Source of the DNA: Fodinibius halophilus
GTDB taxonomy: Bacteria; Bacteroidota; Rhodothermia; Balneolales; Balneolaceae
DNA length: 64,000 nt
Assembly (NCBI RefSeq): GCF_011059105.1
Contig: NZ_JAALLS010000002.1
Location: 124,001 to 188,000 of the forward strand
Reading direction: 5' to 3'
The notes beneath the pieces were generated by a model. The model was not told where the DNA came from. It worked only from the letters and a program-made list of their open reading frames with translations, and searched no databases. A program made the translations under genes and the position numbers. Shown one piece after another: positions 8,130 to 16,640 of the stretch; positions within the stretch are counted from its first letter, which is position 1; each line of letters starts with the position of its first letter.

Positions 8130-9290
8130 TTACGTTTTATGATGTCTTCGTATGCGGTATTGTAATGCAAAGTAGGACAGCACAAACAGGACCACACACA
8201 TTATAATCAATACCCAAAACTGCTGCATCACATTGCCCAGTGAAGCACCCATTAATTCCAGTTTGCGGTAGGCCTTAAGGAAATGGGTAAGTGGAATGAG
8301 GTTTGAAACATAGGTAACGACCCATTCCGGCATGCCATTGAGCGGCCAGGTAAAACCACTTAGAATAAAGCTGGGCATAGAGATGGCCATCAATATTTCA
8401 GTTGCTTTGAGCTGGGAGGGAAAGCAGATACTGACCAAGATTCCCAGAAACACATTGGCAAGAGTGAACAGGAATACCAATATCCAGTTACTAAGCATAG
8501 CAGCAGGAAGCATTACCTTGAATAGGGGATAAAATCCATAATACACCAGTCCCCACATTAAAAAGGTGAGCACCATAATAGGCAGGCTTTTGATAAAGAT
8601 GAGGAATGTGGGAGAATCAGAAAGTTTAACCAGCTTCCGGAAGCTTTCATTTTCAAACTCCATGGCAAAGCTTAACGCCATCACAATAAGTATGACTTGC
8701 TGCATAACCGCACCCATAATTCCCGGCCAAATAAACTGAAGATAATTATTGGCAGGGTTGTAAAAGCGATTAACCGTTACATTAAATGGCTGAAACTGCG
8801 TTTTCGCTGTAGCTTCGGGCAGTCCTTGTTTTTTCATGGATTCGATTTCAATACCTGCGTTGAGGGTCCCCAGTACCTTTTGTATTCCCGAAGAGGCATA
8901 ATTACCCGATACCATATTGCTGCCGTTAAGTTCGACATTTACTTCGGGCTGGCGCTTTTGCAGAATATTACCCTCAAATTCATCAGGAATATAAATAGCA
9001 GCAACATAATCATTTTCCACTACTTTTTGCTCTACCTCTTTTTGCAGGTATTGCACTTCCGCTACGTCTAGGTATTGGTTGTCATCCAAGGCATCAATCA
9101 TTTTGTTGCTTAACGGAGTATTGTCAGCATCTACTACAATAACCTCCAGGTTGGTGAGTTTGCCCTGCATATATGTACTACCAACCATTAATGCGTAACC
9201 GATGGGAGCAGCAAAAAAGATGAATACTGCTACGCTGTTCGAGAAAAACAGCTTCAGTTCACGTTTAAATAACTTGCTGAAAATATTCAT
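8130..9290 (-). CDS. ABC-2 type transporter permease
   Basis: 386 residues with the ABC2_membrane_3 layout: one N-terminal helix (AVFIFFAAPIGYALMVG), a large extracytoplasmic domain (roughly residues 40-180, beginning LEVIVVDADNTPLSNKM), and five or six C-terminal helices (GAVMQQVILIVMALSFA, ILVFLFTLANVFLGILVSI, FILSGFTWPLNGMPEWV). This is the YhhJ/YbhS type that exports drugs or lipids with an HlyD adaptor and a TolC channel. Last gene of a tetR-tolC-hlyD-permease operon, 4 bases after hlyD. No ATPase gene accompanies it here. Confidence 0.88.
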   Translation of the reverse strand: MNIFSKLFKRELKLFFSNSVAVFIFFAAPIGYALMVGSTYMQGKLTNLEVIVVDADNTPLSNKMIDALDDNQYLDVAEVQYLQKEVEQKVVENDYVAAIYIPDEFEGNILQKRQPEVNVELNGSNMVSGNYASSGIQKVLGTLNAGIEIESMKKQGLPEATAKTQFQPFNVTVNRFYNPANNYLQFIWPGIMGAVMQQVILIVMALSFAMEFENESFRKLVKLSDSPTFLIFIKSLPIMVLTFLMWGLVYYGFYPLFKVMLPAAMLSNWILVFLFTLANVFLGILVSICFPSQLKATEILMAISMPSFILSGFTWPLNGMPEWVVTYVSNLIPLTHFLKAYRKLELMGASLGNVMQQFWVLIIMCVVLFVLSYFALQYRIRRHHKT

Positions 9291-9294
9291 GATA

Positions 9295-10254
9295 CTATTG
9301 GTTAAGAAGTATAGTCGTATTGGTGTATATATCGTTAAGCTGTTCAGTTGAAGCAGGGATCATTTTTAATTCATAAACTGCTTCACCCAAAGAATAATTA
9401 GGATAGGAACTGGTCTTATTAGCATAGGCTGCCAGTTGTTTTACGCTAACCAGCTTAGCAGTGAACTGTTTCTCGGTGTAAGGATCTTTTACATTATAAC
9501 TAGTGCCGGTTTTGAAGTTGCCAAGCTTACTTTCAGCTACGGTAAAACGTAGGTAGGGGGCCTTAAGACGATAACCGGTAAAGATACTATAGCCCGCTAA
9601 TGCTAACTCGCCCTCATCCAGCGAAATCGTTTGGATATCCATCGTGGCCGGGGCCACAATATAGCGTTCGTCGTAGGCGATGGTGGCCTCTTCAAGAGCT
9701 CCTTCGGCACGATTAAGCTGTCCTCTTGTTATACGCACCTTTTCCGTTCGTACACCGACCAGCACTTCTTCCTTTTTGGCTCGGGCTTGTTCGTATTGTG
9801 CCTTTGCCCCCTTAAATTTGGCCATGACTTCGTCATACTTTTGAGCAGAAATCAGTGAGTCATTATACATCTCACTCATACGCTGCATTGTCTTTTTAAG
9901 GAATTCAAACTGTTCTTTTGCTGCTTGATAAACTGCATCAACCTGTTCCTTTTGTTCTGATGTAGCGCCGTTAACAGCCATGTCGTGTTGTGATTTGGCC
10001 GACAGCCAAGCGCCTTCTGCTTGCTGTAGCTTGGCTTCAACTTCCGGGATGTCTAAAACGGCCAGTGTATCACCTTTATGCACGACATCGCCTTCTTCTA
10101 CCTTCAGCTCAATGATTCGCCCCGGTACTTTGGTAGTCAGCTCTAATGTTTCCCGTTTAAATTTTCCTTGAAGAGCTTCTTGTTCGGTATTTCCACAAGC
10201 CGAGACCAGAAGCATCAATACTGTAAGTGCTAATATGTTATTGCGAATATTCAT
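9295..10254 (-). CDS. HlyD-family periplasmic adaptor (membrane fusion protein), lipoprotein
   Basis: 319 residues. Signal peptide with lipobox (LLVSACGNTEQ, Cys about residue 20). The first lipoyl half follows (KVPGRIIELKVEEGDVVHKGDTLAVLD), then a long coiled-coil hairpin (about residues 75-190, many Ala/Gln/Glu/Lys), then the second lipoyl half and a beta-barrel domain (APATMDIQTISLDEGELALAG). Such adaptors connect an inner-membrane ABC permease to a TolC channel. It lies between tolC and the permease with short gaps, so the three are probably cotranscribed. Confidence 0.9.
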   Translation of the reverse strand: MNIRNNILALTVLMLLVSACGNTEQEALQGKFKRETLELTTKVPGRIIELKVEEGDVVHKGDTLAVLDIPEVEAKLQQAEGAWLSAKSQHDMAVNGATSEQKEQVDAVYQAAKEQFEFLKKTMQRMSEMYNDSLISAQKYDEVMAKFKGAKAQYEQARAKKEEVLVGVRTEKVRITRGQLNRAEGALEEATIAYDERYIVAPATMDIQTISLDEGELALAGYSIFTGYRLKAPYLRFTVAESKLGNFKTGTSYNVKDPYTEKQFTAKLVSVKQLAAYANKTSSYPNYSLGEAVYELKMIPASTEQLNDIYTNTTILLNQ

Positions 10255-10273
10255 AGTTAAACCTTTATCTGTT

Positions 10274-11683
10274 TTAATTACGATCGTTATTAATACCGAA
10301 GAGTGAGTTCAATTTTCCACCTGCTACCAGGTAGTTAACCACAGCCATGTTGTGATTGAACAGGGATTGACTGTAGCCAAGTTCTGCCTTTTGCAGATCA
10401 CTTTCTGCATCCAGGAAATCTTTCTGTGAGGACAAGCCCACTTTATATTGCTTGCGATTGATGGTGTAGGTCTTTTTCGAAGTATGGAGTTGCTTTTGAG
10501 CTACTTGCATCTTCTGTTTGGCCTTGCTCAGCGCCAGCGATTCTTTGGTAAGGTTAAGTTCCAGCTTTTCGCTTACCAGGTCTTTCTTTAATCGACTGTT
10601 CAATACCTCTATCTTGGCATTTTGCAGATCCCGCGAGCGTTTAAGTCCATCAAAGATATTCCACTGCAGGCCTACACCCACCATCCATTTGGGGTCCAGT
10701 ATCGATAAGTCATCTTCGTATAATTCTTTTCGACCGAATATTTTTACCTTGGGTAAGAAGTTGCTATACACCGACTTTTTCTTGAACTCGGTGGCTCTTT
10801 GGGCCTCTTGCAGAGCTTGGAGTTCCGGTCGGTGTTTAGCTGAAAGCTGTAATCTACCCACAGACCATTCTTCAAGCCTGGGATTTAACTGCTCAAGCTG
10901 GGTTTTGTTATTACCGGTAAGCTGTTGCAAAAGCGAAAGTACCAGCTCTCGTTTGGTATCCAGTTCAATATTCTTTTCCTCCAGCTTCTGTTCTGCCAGT
11001 TGAATGCGGGATTTTGCAAGGTCGGTAGTTAACCCATTTTCAATAGCCTTATTAACATATCGTTTTTGTTCATTAAGACGTGTTTGGCTTTTATCTAAGA
11101 CCTTTTCGGATTCCCTGATCAATGCCAGGCTTTGGTAGGCCTGCAAGGTTTGACGTATAACTGCTGACTTTTTTGCATTGCTTAATGCATGGTATGCGTT
11201 TCGCTGGTGCTCGGCAGCTTTAGCCAGGAAAGGAACTTTGAGCCCACTGAAGACAACCATATCAGCTTGCAAGGTAGCTTTAAAGATATCCTGTTCTTGA
11301 ATGGGGGCAACCTCTTTAACGGGAACTGACGGCGGGAGAGGAGTATTAAACCCTAACCCCATCTGTTCCTTAATCAGCAGCTTCTGGGTACCAACAAGCA
11401 GAGTTTCCAGATTGTCGGGAAAGCGGATCTCTTCATTTAAATGAGTAAAGCTACCCGTGATATCCAGGGTAGGTAAATAAGTTTGATAAGCTTTTTTTCG
11501 GTTGTTCTCTGCAATATTGGCCTCGTTTTCTTTCATTTGTACTGCCTGTGAAGACTCCACGGCATCGTGTACAAGCTGTTTAAGCTCACCGTGTACGGCT
11601 AAGTTCTGCGCCTGCGAGGTAGCCGAGAGGGCAGTAAGTATCAATATTACTAAGTAAACTATATACGTTTTTTTAGTTTCCAT
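10274..11683 (-). CDS. tolC: TolC-family outer membrane efflux protein
   Basis: 469 residues with a signal peptide (cleavage probably after TSQAQ, about residue 26). Two OEP repeats are visible, each beginning with a coiled coil such as SSQAVQMKENEANIAENNRKKAYQ and ending in a beta section (YLPTLDITGSFTHL; WMVGVGLQWNIFDGLKRSRDL). It forms the trimeric outer-membrane channel of a tripartite exporter. Located 13 bases downstream of the TetR gene and upstream of hlyD on the same strand. Substrate unknown. Confidence 0.9.
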   Translation of the reverse strand: METKKTYIVYLVILILTALSATSQAQNLAVHGELKQLVHDAVESSQAVQMKENEANIAENNRKKAYQTYLPTLDITGSFTHLNEEIRFPDNLETLLVGTQKLLIKEQMGLGFNTPLPPSVPVKEVAPIQEQDIFKATLQADMVVFSGLKVPFLAKAAEHQRNAYHALSNAKKSAVIRQTLQAYQSLALIRESEKVLDKSQTRLNEQKRYVNKAIENGLTTDLAKSRIQLAEQKLEEKNIELDTKRELVLSLLQQLTGNNKTQLEQLNPRLEEWSVGRLQLSAKHRPELQALQEAQRATEFKKKSVYSNFLPKVKIFGRKELYEDDLSILDPKWMVGVGLQWNIFDGLKRSRDLQNAKIEVLNSRLKKDLVSEKLELNLTKESLALSKAKQKMQVAQKQLHTSKKTYTINRKQYKVGLSSQKDFLDAESDLQKAELGYSQSLFNHNMAVVNYLVAGGKLNSLFGINNDRN

Positions 11684-11695
11684 ATTATAAAAAAA

Positions 11696-12298
11696 TTATG
11701 AGTTATCTGTAAGAATTCCATTTAGCATAACTTCAACCATCCCGCGAAACATATCGGTAGATTTATAGGGTAGCTGTGCTTTTACTTCATCCGGAATTTG
11801 TTGGGTGTTGGCAGGATTCATTACCCATTCAATGATGGAGGCATATAATAAAACAGCCATACTTCGGTCGATATCCTGGCGAACATATCCCTTTTGGATA
11901 CCTTCATCGAGTAGAGCATTAAACCGGCCGAAGGCAGCCTCTTTTTTATATTCATCCAGTTCTCGGCTTAGAGCAGGGGAAGTACGTTTTAAGTCCGAAA
12001 TAAAAGTGGCTTCCATACCAGATAATTTACTGGCAATAAAAGAGAGTATAGAGCTCAGTTTTTCAATAAAGTTAAGACTATCATCTACTAAAATTCGGTC
12101 AACGCCGGAGCTTAATTCATGTTTTAGATCTTTTATAACCAGTTCCAGCATCTCCGATTTACTGCTAAAATGGTTATAGAGCGTTTTTTTGCTCATTCCC
12201 AGCTCCGAAGCCAGTTCATCCATGGTTACTTTGCTGAATCCTCGTTTAAAGAAGAGTTCACGAACCTTGTTTAATATTCGTTCTTTTGTATTGTTCAT
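11696..12298 (-). CDS. TetR-family transcriptional repressor
   Basis: 200 residues. N-terminal helix-turn-helix in the usual form: ILNKVRELFFKRGFSKVTMDELASEL then MSKKTLYNHFSSKSEMLELV (residues about 8-55). The C-terminal half is a helical ligand-binding domain without recognisable specificity. First gene of the export operon, so it most likely represses tolC-hlyD-permease together with itself, and the inducer would be an exported compound. Confidence 0.9.
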   Translation of the reverse strand: MNNTKERILNKVRELFFKRGFSKVTMDELASELGMSKKTLYNHFSSKSEMLELVIKDLKHELSSGVDRILVDDSLNFIEKLSSILSFIASKLSGMEATFISDLKRTSPALSRELDEYKKEAAFGRFNALLDEGIQKGYVRQDIDRSMAVLLYASIIEWVMNPANTQQIPDEVKAQLPYKSTDMFRGMVEVMLNGILTDNS

Positions 12299-12860
12299 TT
12301 TGGAAACTATTTTGGTTTCTTTAGTGTAATTTATGAACTCTTTTCTATAAAGTCAAAAAATTATAAAGGGGGGCATGAGAGAATGGTATCACAAGGGTTT
12401 GAGAATTCAAATCCGACTGTCGGAAAATATTTCCCGGCTTTTATTCCAGTGATAAAAGGTGATATCGGTAACTCAAAAAAAAGATTAAACTTGAGATGCT
12501 TCTACGTTAGAAGCTTTTGAAGAGGTATTAATCAACTAAAAAGGTCGTTATTTAGGAATAAAAAGGGATTTTAAAACTAGGTTGGTAGAGAGTATCGCTT
12601 GGTAAAATATCAAATAATGTTATTAAACCGAGCGATGTAGCAAGAATTCCGAGGAGGCTGGCATAATAATTTCATTATATACTACCTCTGGTCAGTTATT
12701 TCATAACATATTTAAGAATGACCAGATCAGAGCCGATAATAACCATAGATAGTTAGTTTGCTCACAGAAGTGACGGAGGTTAGTGAGTAATTAAAAAAGG
12801 CTCGAGAAATGGGTAGGTCCCTAACAGTTTGTAAGTAAGGGGAGCCCTGGTAGCAAAAGT
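12299..12860. other. intergenic region upstream of the tetR operon
   Basis: No gene is visible. The stretch must contain the promoter of the tetR operon. A short inverted repeat CCGACTGTCGG near 12414-12424 could be part of an operator, but this is weak. The part from 12500 to 12840 shows no structure I can name. Confidence 0.35.
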
Positions 12861-12894
12861 TAAAGCCTCTAACTCCGAGGAGCTAGAGGCTTTA
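12861..12894 (-). terminator. intrinsic terminator of tRNA-Asp
   Basis: TAAAGCCTCTA (12861-12871) and TAGAGGCTTTA (12884-12894) are perfect inverted repeats with an inner CTC/GAG pairing, six bases beyond the 3' end of tRNA-Asp. On the minus strand it is followed by ACTTTTGC. Confidence 0.75.
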
Positions 12895-12899
12895 AAGAG

Positions 12900-12973
12900 C
12901 GATCCGGACGAGATTCGAACTCGCGACCTCCTGCGTGACAGGCAGGCGTTCTAACCAGCTGAACTACCGGACC
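12900..12973 (-). tRNA. tRNA-Asp (GTC)
   Basis: The minus strand folds as a complete cloverleaf. The acceptor arm is GGTCCGG/CCGGATC, the D-arm includes GTTCAGCTGGTTAGAAC, the anticodon arm is CCTGC-CTGTCAC-GCAGG with anticodon GTC, and the T-arm has GTTCGAATC. The length is 74 nt with discriminator G; the CCA end is not encoded. Confidence 0.97.
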
Positions 12974-13096
12974 AAACGAGAGCCCAAATATAAGAACCTT
13001 TAGTGCCACATGTCAAGTAATATTTGACCTTTTTTGAGTTTTTAGTTGGCTAAAGGAATATGGTTACAATGAAAGCTTAATTAAAGATTAGTTATT

Positions 13097-13489
13097 ATGT
13101 ATCAGCCAAAATTTGTAGAAGTTTCGCATGATGTCAGTGTTGAAGTAAAACCTGTATATTTAGAAGAAGAATCTAACCCTATAGCGCATAAGCACGTATT
13201 TGCGTATTTTATTGAAATAAAAAATATGGGTGATGAGCCTGTACAATTAGTGAGTAGATACTGGGAAATTGAAGATTCAAAAGGTAAAGACCATGAAATT
13301 AGTGGCGACGGTGTTATTGGGGTACAACCGGTAATTCAACCTAATGATTCACATAGCTATAACAGTTTTTGTGTGCTGAAATCTTTTGAAGGGAGCATGC
13401 AAGGGCATTATACCATGAAGCGTGAGGATGGAGAGAAAATTGAAGTACGTATACCAAAATTTCTTCTTGTTTCTCATTTATTGAACTAA
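13097..13489 (+). CDS. apaG: ApaG domain protein
   Basis: 130 residues, normal for ApaG (about 125). It carries the fibronectin-III-like fold with the typical phrases HKHVFAYFIEIKNMGDEPVQL, SRYWEIEDSKGK, GDGVIGVQPVIQPNDSHSYNSF and GSMQGHYTM. ApaG-like proteins are small cytoplasmic proteins linked genetically to Co2+ resistance and Ap4A levels; the biochemical role is unclear. It stands alone, with the terminator of the converging peroxidase gene just behind it. Confidence 0.93.
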   Translation: MYQPKFVEVSHDVSVEVKPVYLEEESNPIAHKHVFAYFIEIKNMGDEPVQLVSRYWEIEDSKGKDHEISGDGVIGVQPVIQPNDSHSYNSFCVLKSFEGSMQGHYTMKREDGEKIEVRIPKFLLVSHLLN

Positions 13490-13496
13490 ATAAAAA

Positions 13497-13527
13497 GGAG
13501 AGCCGCAAGTATCAGTTGCGGCCCTCC
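13497..13527 (-). terminator. bidirectional terminator between apaG and glutathione peroxidase
   Basis: GGAGAGCCGCAA (13497-13508) pairs with TTGCGGCCCTCC (13516-13527) with one mismatch. On the minus strand it is followed by TTTTTATTT, so it best serves the peroxidase gene; the A-run gives it symmetry for apaG as well. Confidence 0.8.
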
Positions 13528-13565
13528 GTCGGGATGGTGATGGGATGTATTAGGGATACATCACA

Positions 13566-14114
13566 TTATTGGTTCAAAGCGTTTTCTATGGCATTTGTCA
13601 GTTCATCGCTTTCGGGTTCAACATCGCTTCGAAAACGATGGAGTAATTTGCCATCTTTACTGATCAAGAATTTTTCAAAATTCCATTTAATTGCACCCGT
13701 AAAGTCTGGATTCTGAGCAGAAGTTAAATAATCGAAAAGCGGGTGCTGATCTTTTCCTTTTACTGATATTTTAGAGAACATTGGGAAACTCACATCATAG
13801 TTCACCTTACAAAACTTTTTAATTTGCTTATCCGTTCCCGGTTCTTGTCCACCGAAGTTATTTGCAGGAAATCCTAAAACATTAAAGCCTTTCTTATTAT
13901 ATTTTTCCTGTAACGCCTGAAGACCCTCATATTGCGGAGTATATCCACACTCCGAGGCGGTATTAACAATAAGCAGAACATCTCCTTTAAACTTATTTAG
14001 GGATGTTTCTTTTCCATTAATGTTTGTAGGTTTGAAGTCGTAAATAGTATCAACTGTTATATTTGTTGGTATAGTCATTACCGATAGTAATATTAGGTAT
14101 AAAAAGGTTTTCAT
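13566..14114 (-). CDS. glutathione peroxidase family protein (secreted, Cys type)
   Basis: 182 residues with an N-terminal signal peptide (MKTFLYLILLSVMTIPTN). Thioredoxin-fold peroxidase signature NTASECGYTPQYEGLQAL with catalytic Cys rather than selenocysteine, then GFPANNFGGQEPG with the active-site Gln, and IKWNFEKFL with Trp and Asn. These enzymes reduce hydroperoxides, in bacteria usually with thioredoxin. The signal peptide places it in the periplasm, unlike the usual cytoplasmic form. Confidence 0.9.
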   Translation of the reverse strand: MKTFLYLILLSVMTIPTNITVDTIYDFKPTNINGKETSLNKFKGDVLLIVNTASECGYTPQYEGLQALQEKYNKKGFNVLGFPANNFGGQEPGTDKQIKKFCKVNYDVSFPMFSKISVKGKDQHPLFDYLTSAQNPDFTGAIKWNFEKFLISKDGKLLHRFRSDVEPESDELTNAIENALNQ

Positions 14115-14145
14115 TTGTAAAGAACTGTTTTAATAGGCTATATAT

Positions 14146-14928
14146 ATGAAATGTGATTATACACCAAAGAATTCCCGAAGTACAAAAATAGTTGCCTCCA
14201 ATATAACGATAATAGTTTTTGTATTAATATCATTGTTTGTGATGCCTGCAATAGTCAGGGCGCAGATGTTTTCTGTGGGAGAGGAAGAACCCCGCTTTAA
14301 TATCCCCAGTACAATAATATATGTGGGCTTAGAATCGATTGATGTTTCTTATTCCGGCCCTGCCAGCTTAAATAGCGGGGGGCAATTTGAATTTACGGGC
14401 ACTATTCTAAGAGCAGGGTATAAAAATCGATTTGTGAATTTTAGAATAGGAAGCGGTGGTGGAATAACAGGACTGGAACACGCATCGTATTTTGATGCAG
14501 GTGGGGATCTGAATGTTTTTCTGGATCTATATAAGTCAGAAAAATTATCTTTGCTATTACCTGTTCGTATTTCCTCGAGGTTTGTGAATATGACCAATAG
14601 TGAAAACTATTATCCCCGGTTTAATTCTTTTCGTTTTGGAAGCCTGGCTGCAGGGGTAGGGCCTAAGCTGTTATTACGACCGATGGACAAGCTTAGAATT
14701 CATATAGGGGGAATTCCAAGTTATGGGTTCGGATTCGCTTCTGCAGGCTCTGACGGTGGTTCATATGCATCTGTTGCCCTGAATGGTCAGCTTTATTTTG
14801 ATCGGTTATTCGGAGATAGCGGATTAAGTATTGGATATAAATATTTTTATAGAAGTTACGATATTGATCAAAATGTATATGACTATAAGATTAGAGGTCA
14901 TAATATTGAGATAGGCTTCACCTTTTAG
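14146..14928 (+). CDS. predicted outer-membrane beta-barrel protein, unknown family
   Basis: 260 residues. After a basic N-terminal tail there is a hydrophobic signal segment ending in VRAQM (about residue 40). The rest alternates polar and aromatic residues with many Gly (GILRAGYKNRFVNFRIGSG-like strands) and ends in the strand HNIEIGFTF, whose terminal Phe is characteristic of BAM-assembled barrels. No specific family is recognised. Starts 31 bases after the divergent peroxidase start, so the two share a promoter region; followed by a small conserved gene 10 bases downstream. Confidence 0.6.
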   Translation: MKCDYTPKNSRSTKIVASNITIIVFVLISLFVMPAIVRAQMFSVGEEEPRFNIPSTIIYVGLESIDVSYSGPASLNSGGQFEFTGTILRAGYKNRFVNFRIGSGGGITGLEHASYFDAGGDLNVFLDLYKSEKLSLLLPVRISSRFVNMTNSENYYPRFNSFRFGSLAAGVGPKLLLRPMDKLRIHIGGIPSYGFGFASAGSDGGSYASVALNGQLYFDRLFGDSGLSIGYKYFYRSYDIDQNVYDYKIRGHNIEIGFTF

Positions 14929-14938
14929 AATAAGTGAT

Positions 14939-15244
14939 ATGAAAACGGAAAATCTACTACTAGAACTCGAAAAACTGGTAAAACAGGCGGGGTACACCAT
15001 CCGCAAGGAGAAGGGGACTTTCAGAGGCGATTCTTGTGTGATGGAAGGTGAAATGCTTGTTGTGTTAAACAAGAAAAAGCCCCCTCAGCAGCAAGTGGGG
15101 CTGTTGGCTCGTGTACTTAAAGGTAAAAACTTACAGGATATATATATTAAACCGGTAGTACGTAAACAACTTGAAGAGTTGTGGGATCGTTTTGATGAAT
15201 TTAAAGACAGTGAAATCGAAGAACTGGATATCGAGCTGGAATAA
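14939..15244 (+). CDS. conserved hypothetical protein (101 aa)
   Basis: Small soluble protein with leucine-rich N-terminal helix (LLLELEKLVKQAGYTIRKEKG), a motif RGDSCVMEGEMLVVLNKKKPPQQQ, and a long acidic C-terminal tail. I do not know its function. Its stop codon overlaps the start of the metallo-hydrolase by one base, so the two are translated together. Confidence 0.8.
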   Translation: MKTENLLLELEKLVKQAGYTIRKEKGTFRGDSCVMEGEMLVVLNKKKPPQQQVGLLARVLKGKNLQDIYIKPVVRKQLEELWDRFDEFKDSEIEELDIELE

Positions 15245-16002
15245 TGAAATTTACTTTTTTGGGCACAGGCACATCAATGGGAGTACCCATAGCCGGTGGT
15301 TTTGGCAAGGAGCATATTGATGGAGATCCGCGAAATATAAGATGGCGTTGTTCGGCCTGGGTAAAAACGGAGAAATCGTCAATAGTTATTGACACAGGCC
15401 CGGAATTTAGATTGCAAACGATACGGTCTGGACTATCTCAGATAGATCTTGTGCTAATTACCCATGAGCATATGGACCATATTGCGGGACTCGATGACTT
15501 GCGCCCGTTTTGTTATAAGCAAGAGCAAAAAATTCCCGTATATGGTAGTGCAACTTGTTTGGAGGCCATTCGAAGTAGGTTTGATTATATGTTTGGTCCA
15601 GATCGATATCCCGGGGCAACTGATATTGATCTTGTGGAAGTACACCAACCAATGACGTTTCGGGATGTCGATATAACCCCATTGCCGGCTATACACGGGA
15701 AGGTCGATGTGTTAGGATATAGGTTAAATAACATATCCTACCTAACAGATGTGAAAGAGATGCCGGAAAAAACAAAAGAATTGGTTCGGGGTTCGGAAGT
15801 GATGGTGCTAAGCGGATTGCGGTGGAAGCCAGAACATCCAACCCATCTGACAATACCTGAAGCTGTGGATATGGCTGATGAGTTGGATATTCCTCAAACC
15901 TATCTTATCCATATGAACTCTTATGTCAACCACCAAGAGACCAATGAACGATTACCTGATCACGTAAAACTGGCCTATGATCAGTTGACAATTGAGATAT
16001 AG
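15244..16002 (+). CDS. MBL-fold metallo-hydrolase (PhnP-like)
   Basis: 252 residues starting MKFTFLGTGTSMGVPIAGG, the usual beginning of PhnP/RNase Z-type proteins. The metal-binding signature is THEHMDHIAGLDDLRPF (about residues 74-90), followed later by AIHGKVDVLGYR and LTDVKEMPEK, which supply further His/Asp ligands, and LSGLRWKPEHPTHLTI near residue 190. PhnP hydrolyses cyclic ribose phosphate diesters; other members act on lipoate or RNA. The exact substrate cannot be told. Overlaps the preceding small gene. Confidence 0.85.
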   Translation: MKFTFLGTGTSMGVPIAGGFGKEHIDGDPRNIRWRCSAWVKTEKSSIVIDTGPEFRLQTIRSGLSQIDLVLITHEHMDHIAGLDDLRPFCYKQEQKIPVYGSATCLEAIRSRFDYMFGPDRYPGATDIDLVEVHQPMTFRDVDITPLPAIHGKVDVLGYRLNNISYLTDVKEMPEKTKELVRGSEVMVLSGLRWKPEHPTHLTIPEAVDMADELDIPQTYLIHMNSYVNHQETNERLPDHVKLAYDQLTIEI

Positions 16003-16036
16003 AAAATTAGATTTTTTTGGCAAGGTAAGAGATAGG

Positions 16037-16501
16037 TTAGCTCGTTCTTTGTGCTGCTATCTTTTCCTCTTCTGTATTATCTATAGGCAGATAACTTAAT
16101 ACAAGCTTGTTTCCGTCTTCACAGTCTAGGCCAATTACAGCTTCTTTGGCAGGATTACCATGGTTATTATATAAGACATAATTTTCCTCAACATATTTTT
16201 CCAGGCATTTCATTGATTGTGCATCCAATAAATTGCCGATGAAGGTTAATCCAGCCCCTATACTGGTAATTGGGCCGGGATTGAGGAGTACAAATTCGGT
16301 AAAGGTGGGTCCTGAAATTCCTACCCGCAGTGAACTGGGGCCAAATAGAAGAGTTCCAATACCGACAACTAAAAAGATGATAGCGATGTAAAAGACAAAC
16401 TTGGCAATATACATCAGTATATTGGACTGGTTGATCACTTTCAGATCAGTTAAGGTTATAGGTAGATCGTTAGCAGTGATACGCTTGGGTTGAGTCTTCA
16501 T
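16037..16501 (-). CDS. small membrane protein of unknown function
   Basis: 154 residues. Two hydrophobic segments (MYIAKFVFYIAIIFLVVGIGTLLF at about 30-53, and a Gly-rich one, GPITSIGAGLTFIGNLLDA at about 75-93), followed by a soluble C-terminal part with LEKYVEENYVLYNNHG. No recognised domain. It is a single gene between two convergent or unrelated units. Confidence 0.55.
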   Translation of the reverse strand: MKTQPKRITANDLPITLTDLKVINQSNILMYIAKFVFYIAIIFLVVGIGTLLFGPSSLRVGISGPTFTEFVLLNPGPITSIGAGLTFIGNLLDAQSMKCLEKYVEENYVLYNNHGNPAKEAVIGLDCEDGNKLVLSYLPIDNTEEEKIAAQRTS

Positions 16502-16640
16502 TAAACAGTAAATATTAGGTGCAGGAATATTGTGCTTCCAGTATTCGAAAGGTACTCAGCAGCTATCCCCGATTCGATGTTAGAGTGATGGGTTACTTAA
16601 AGAAGAAATATTTATATGCATTGTTTGCCGGTTTGTTCCG

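Noticed and set aside
12410-12426. CCGACTGTCGG palindrome as TetR operator
   Set aside because: Only 5 paired bases and single occurrence, so not reported as a feature of its own.
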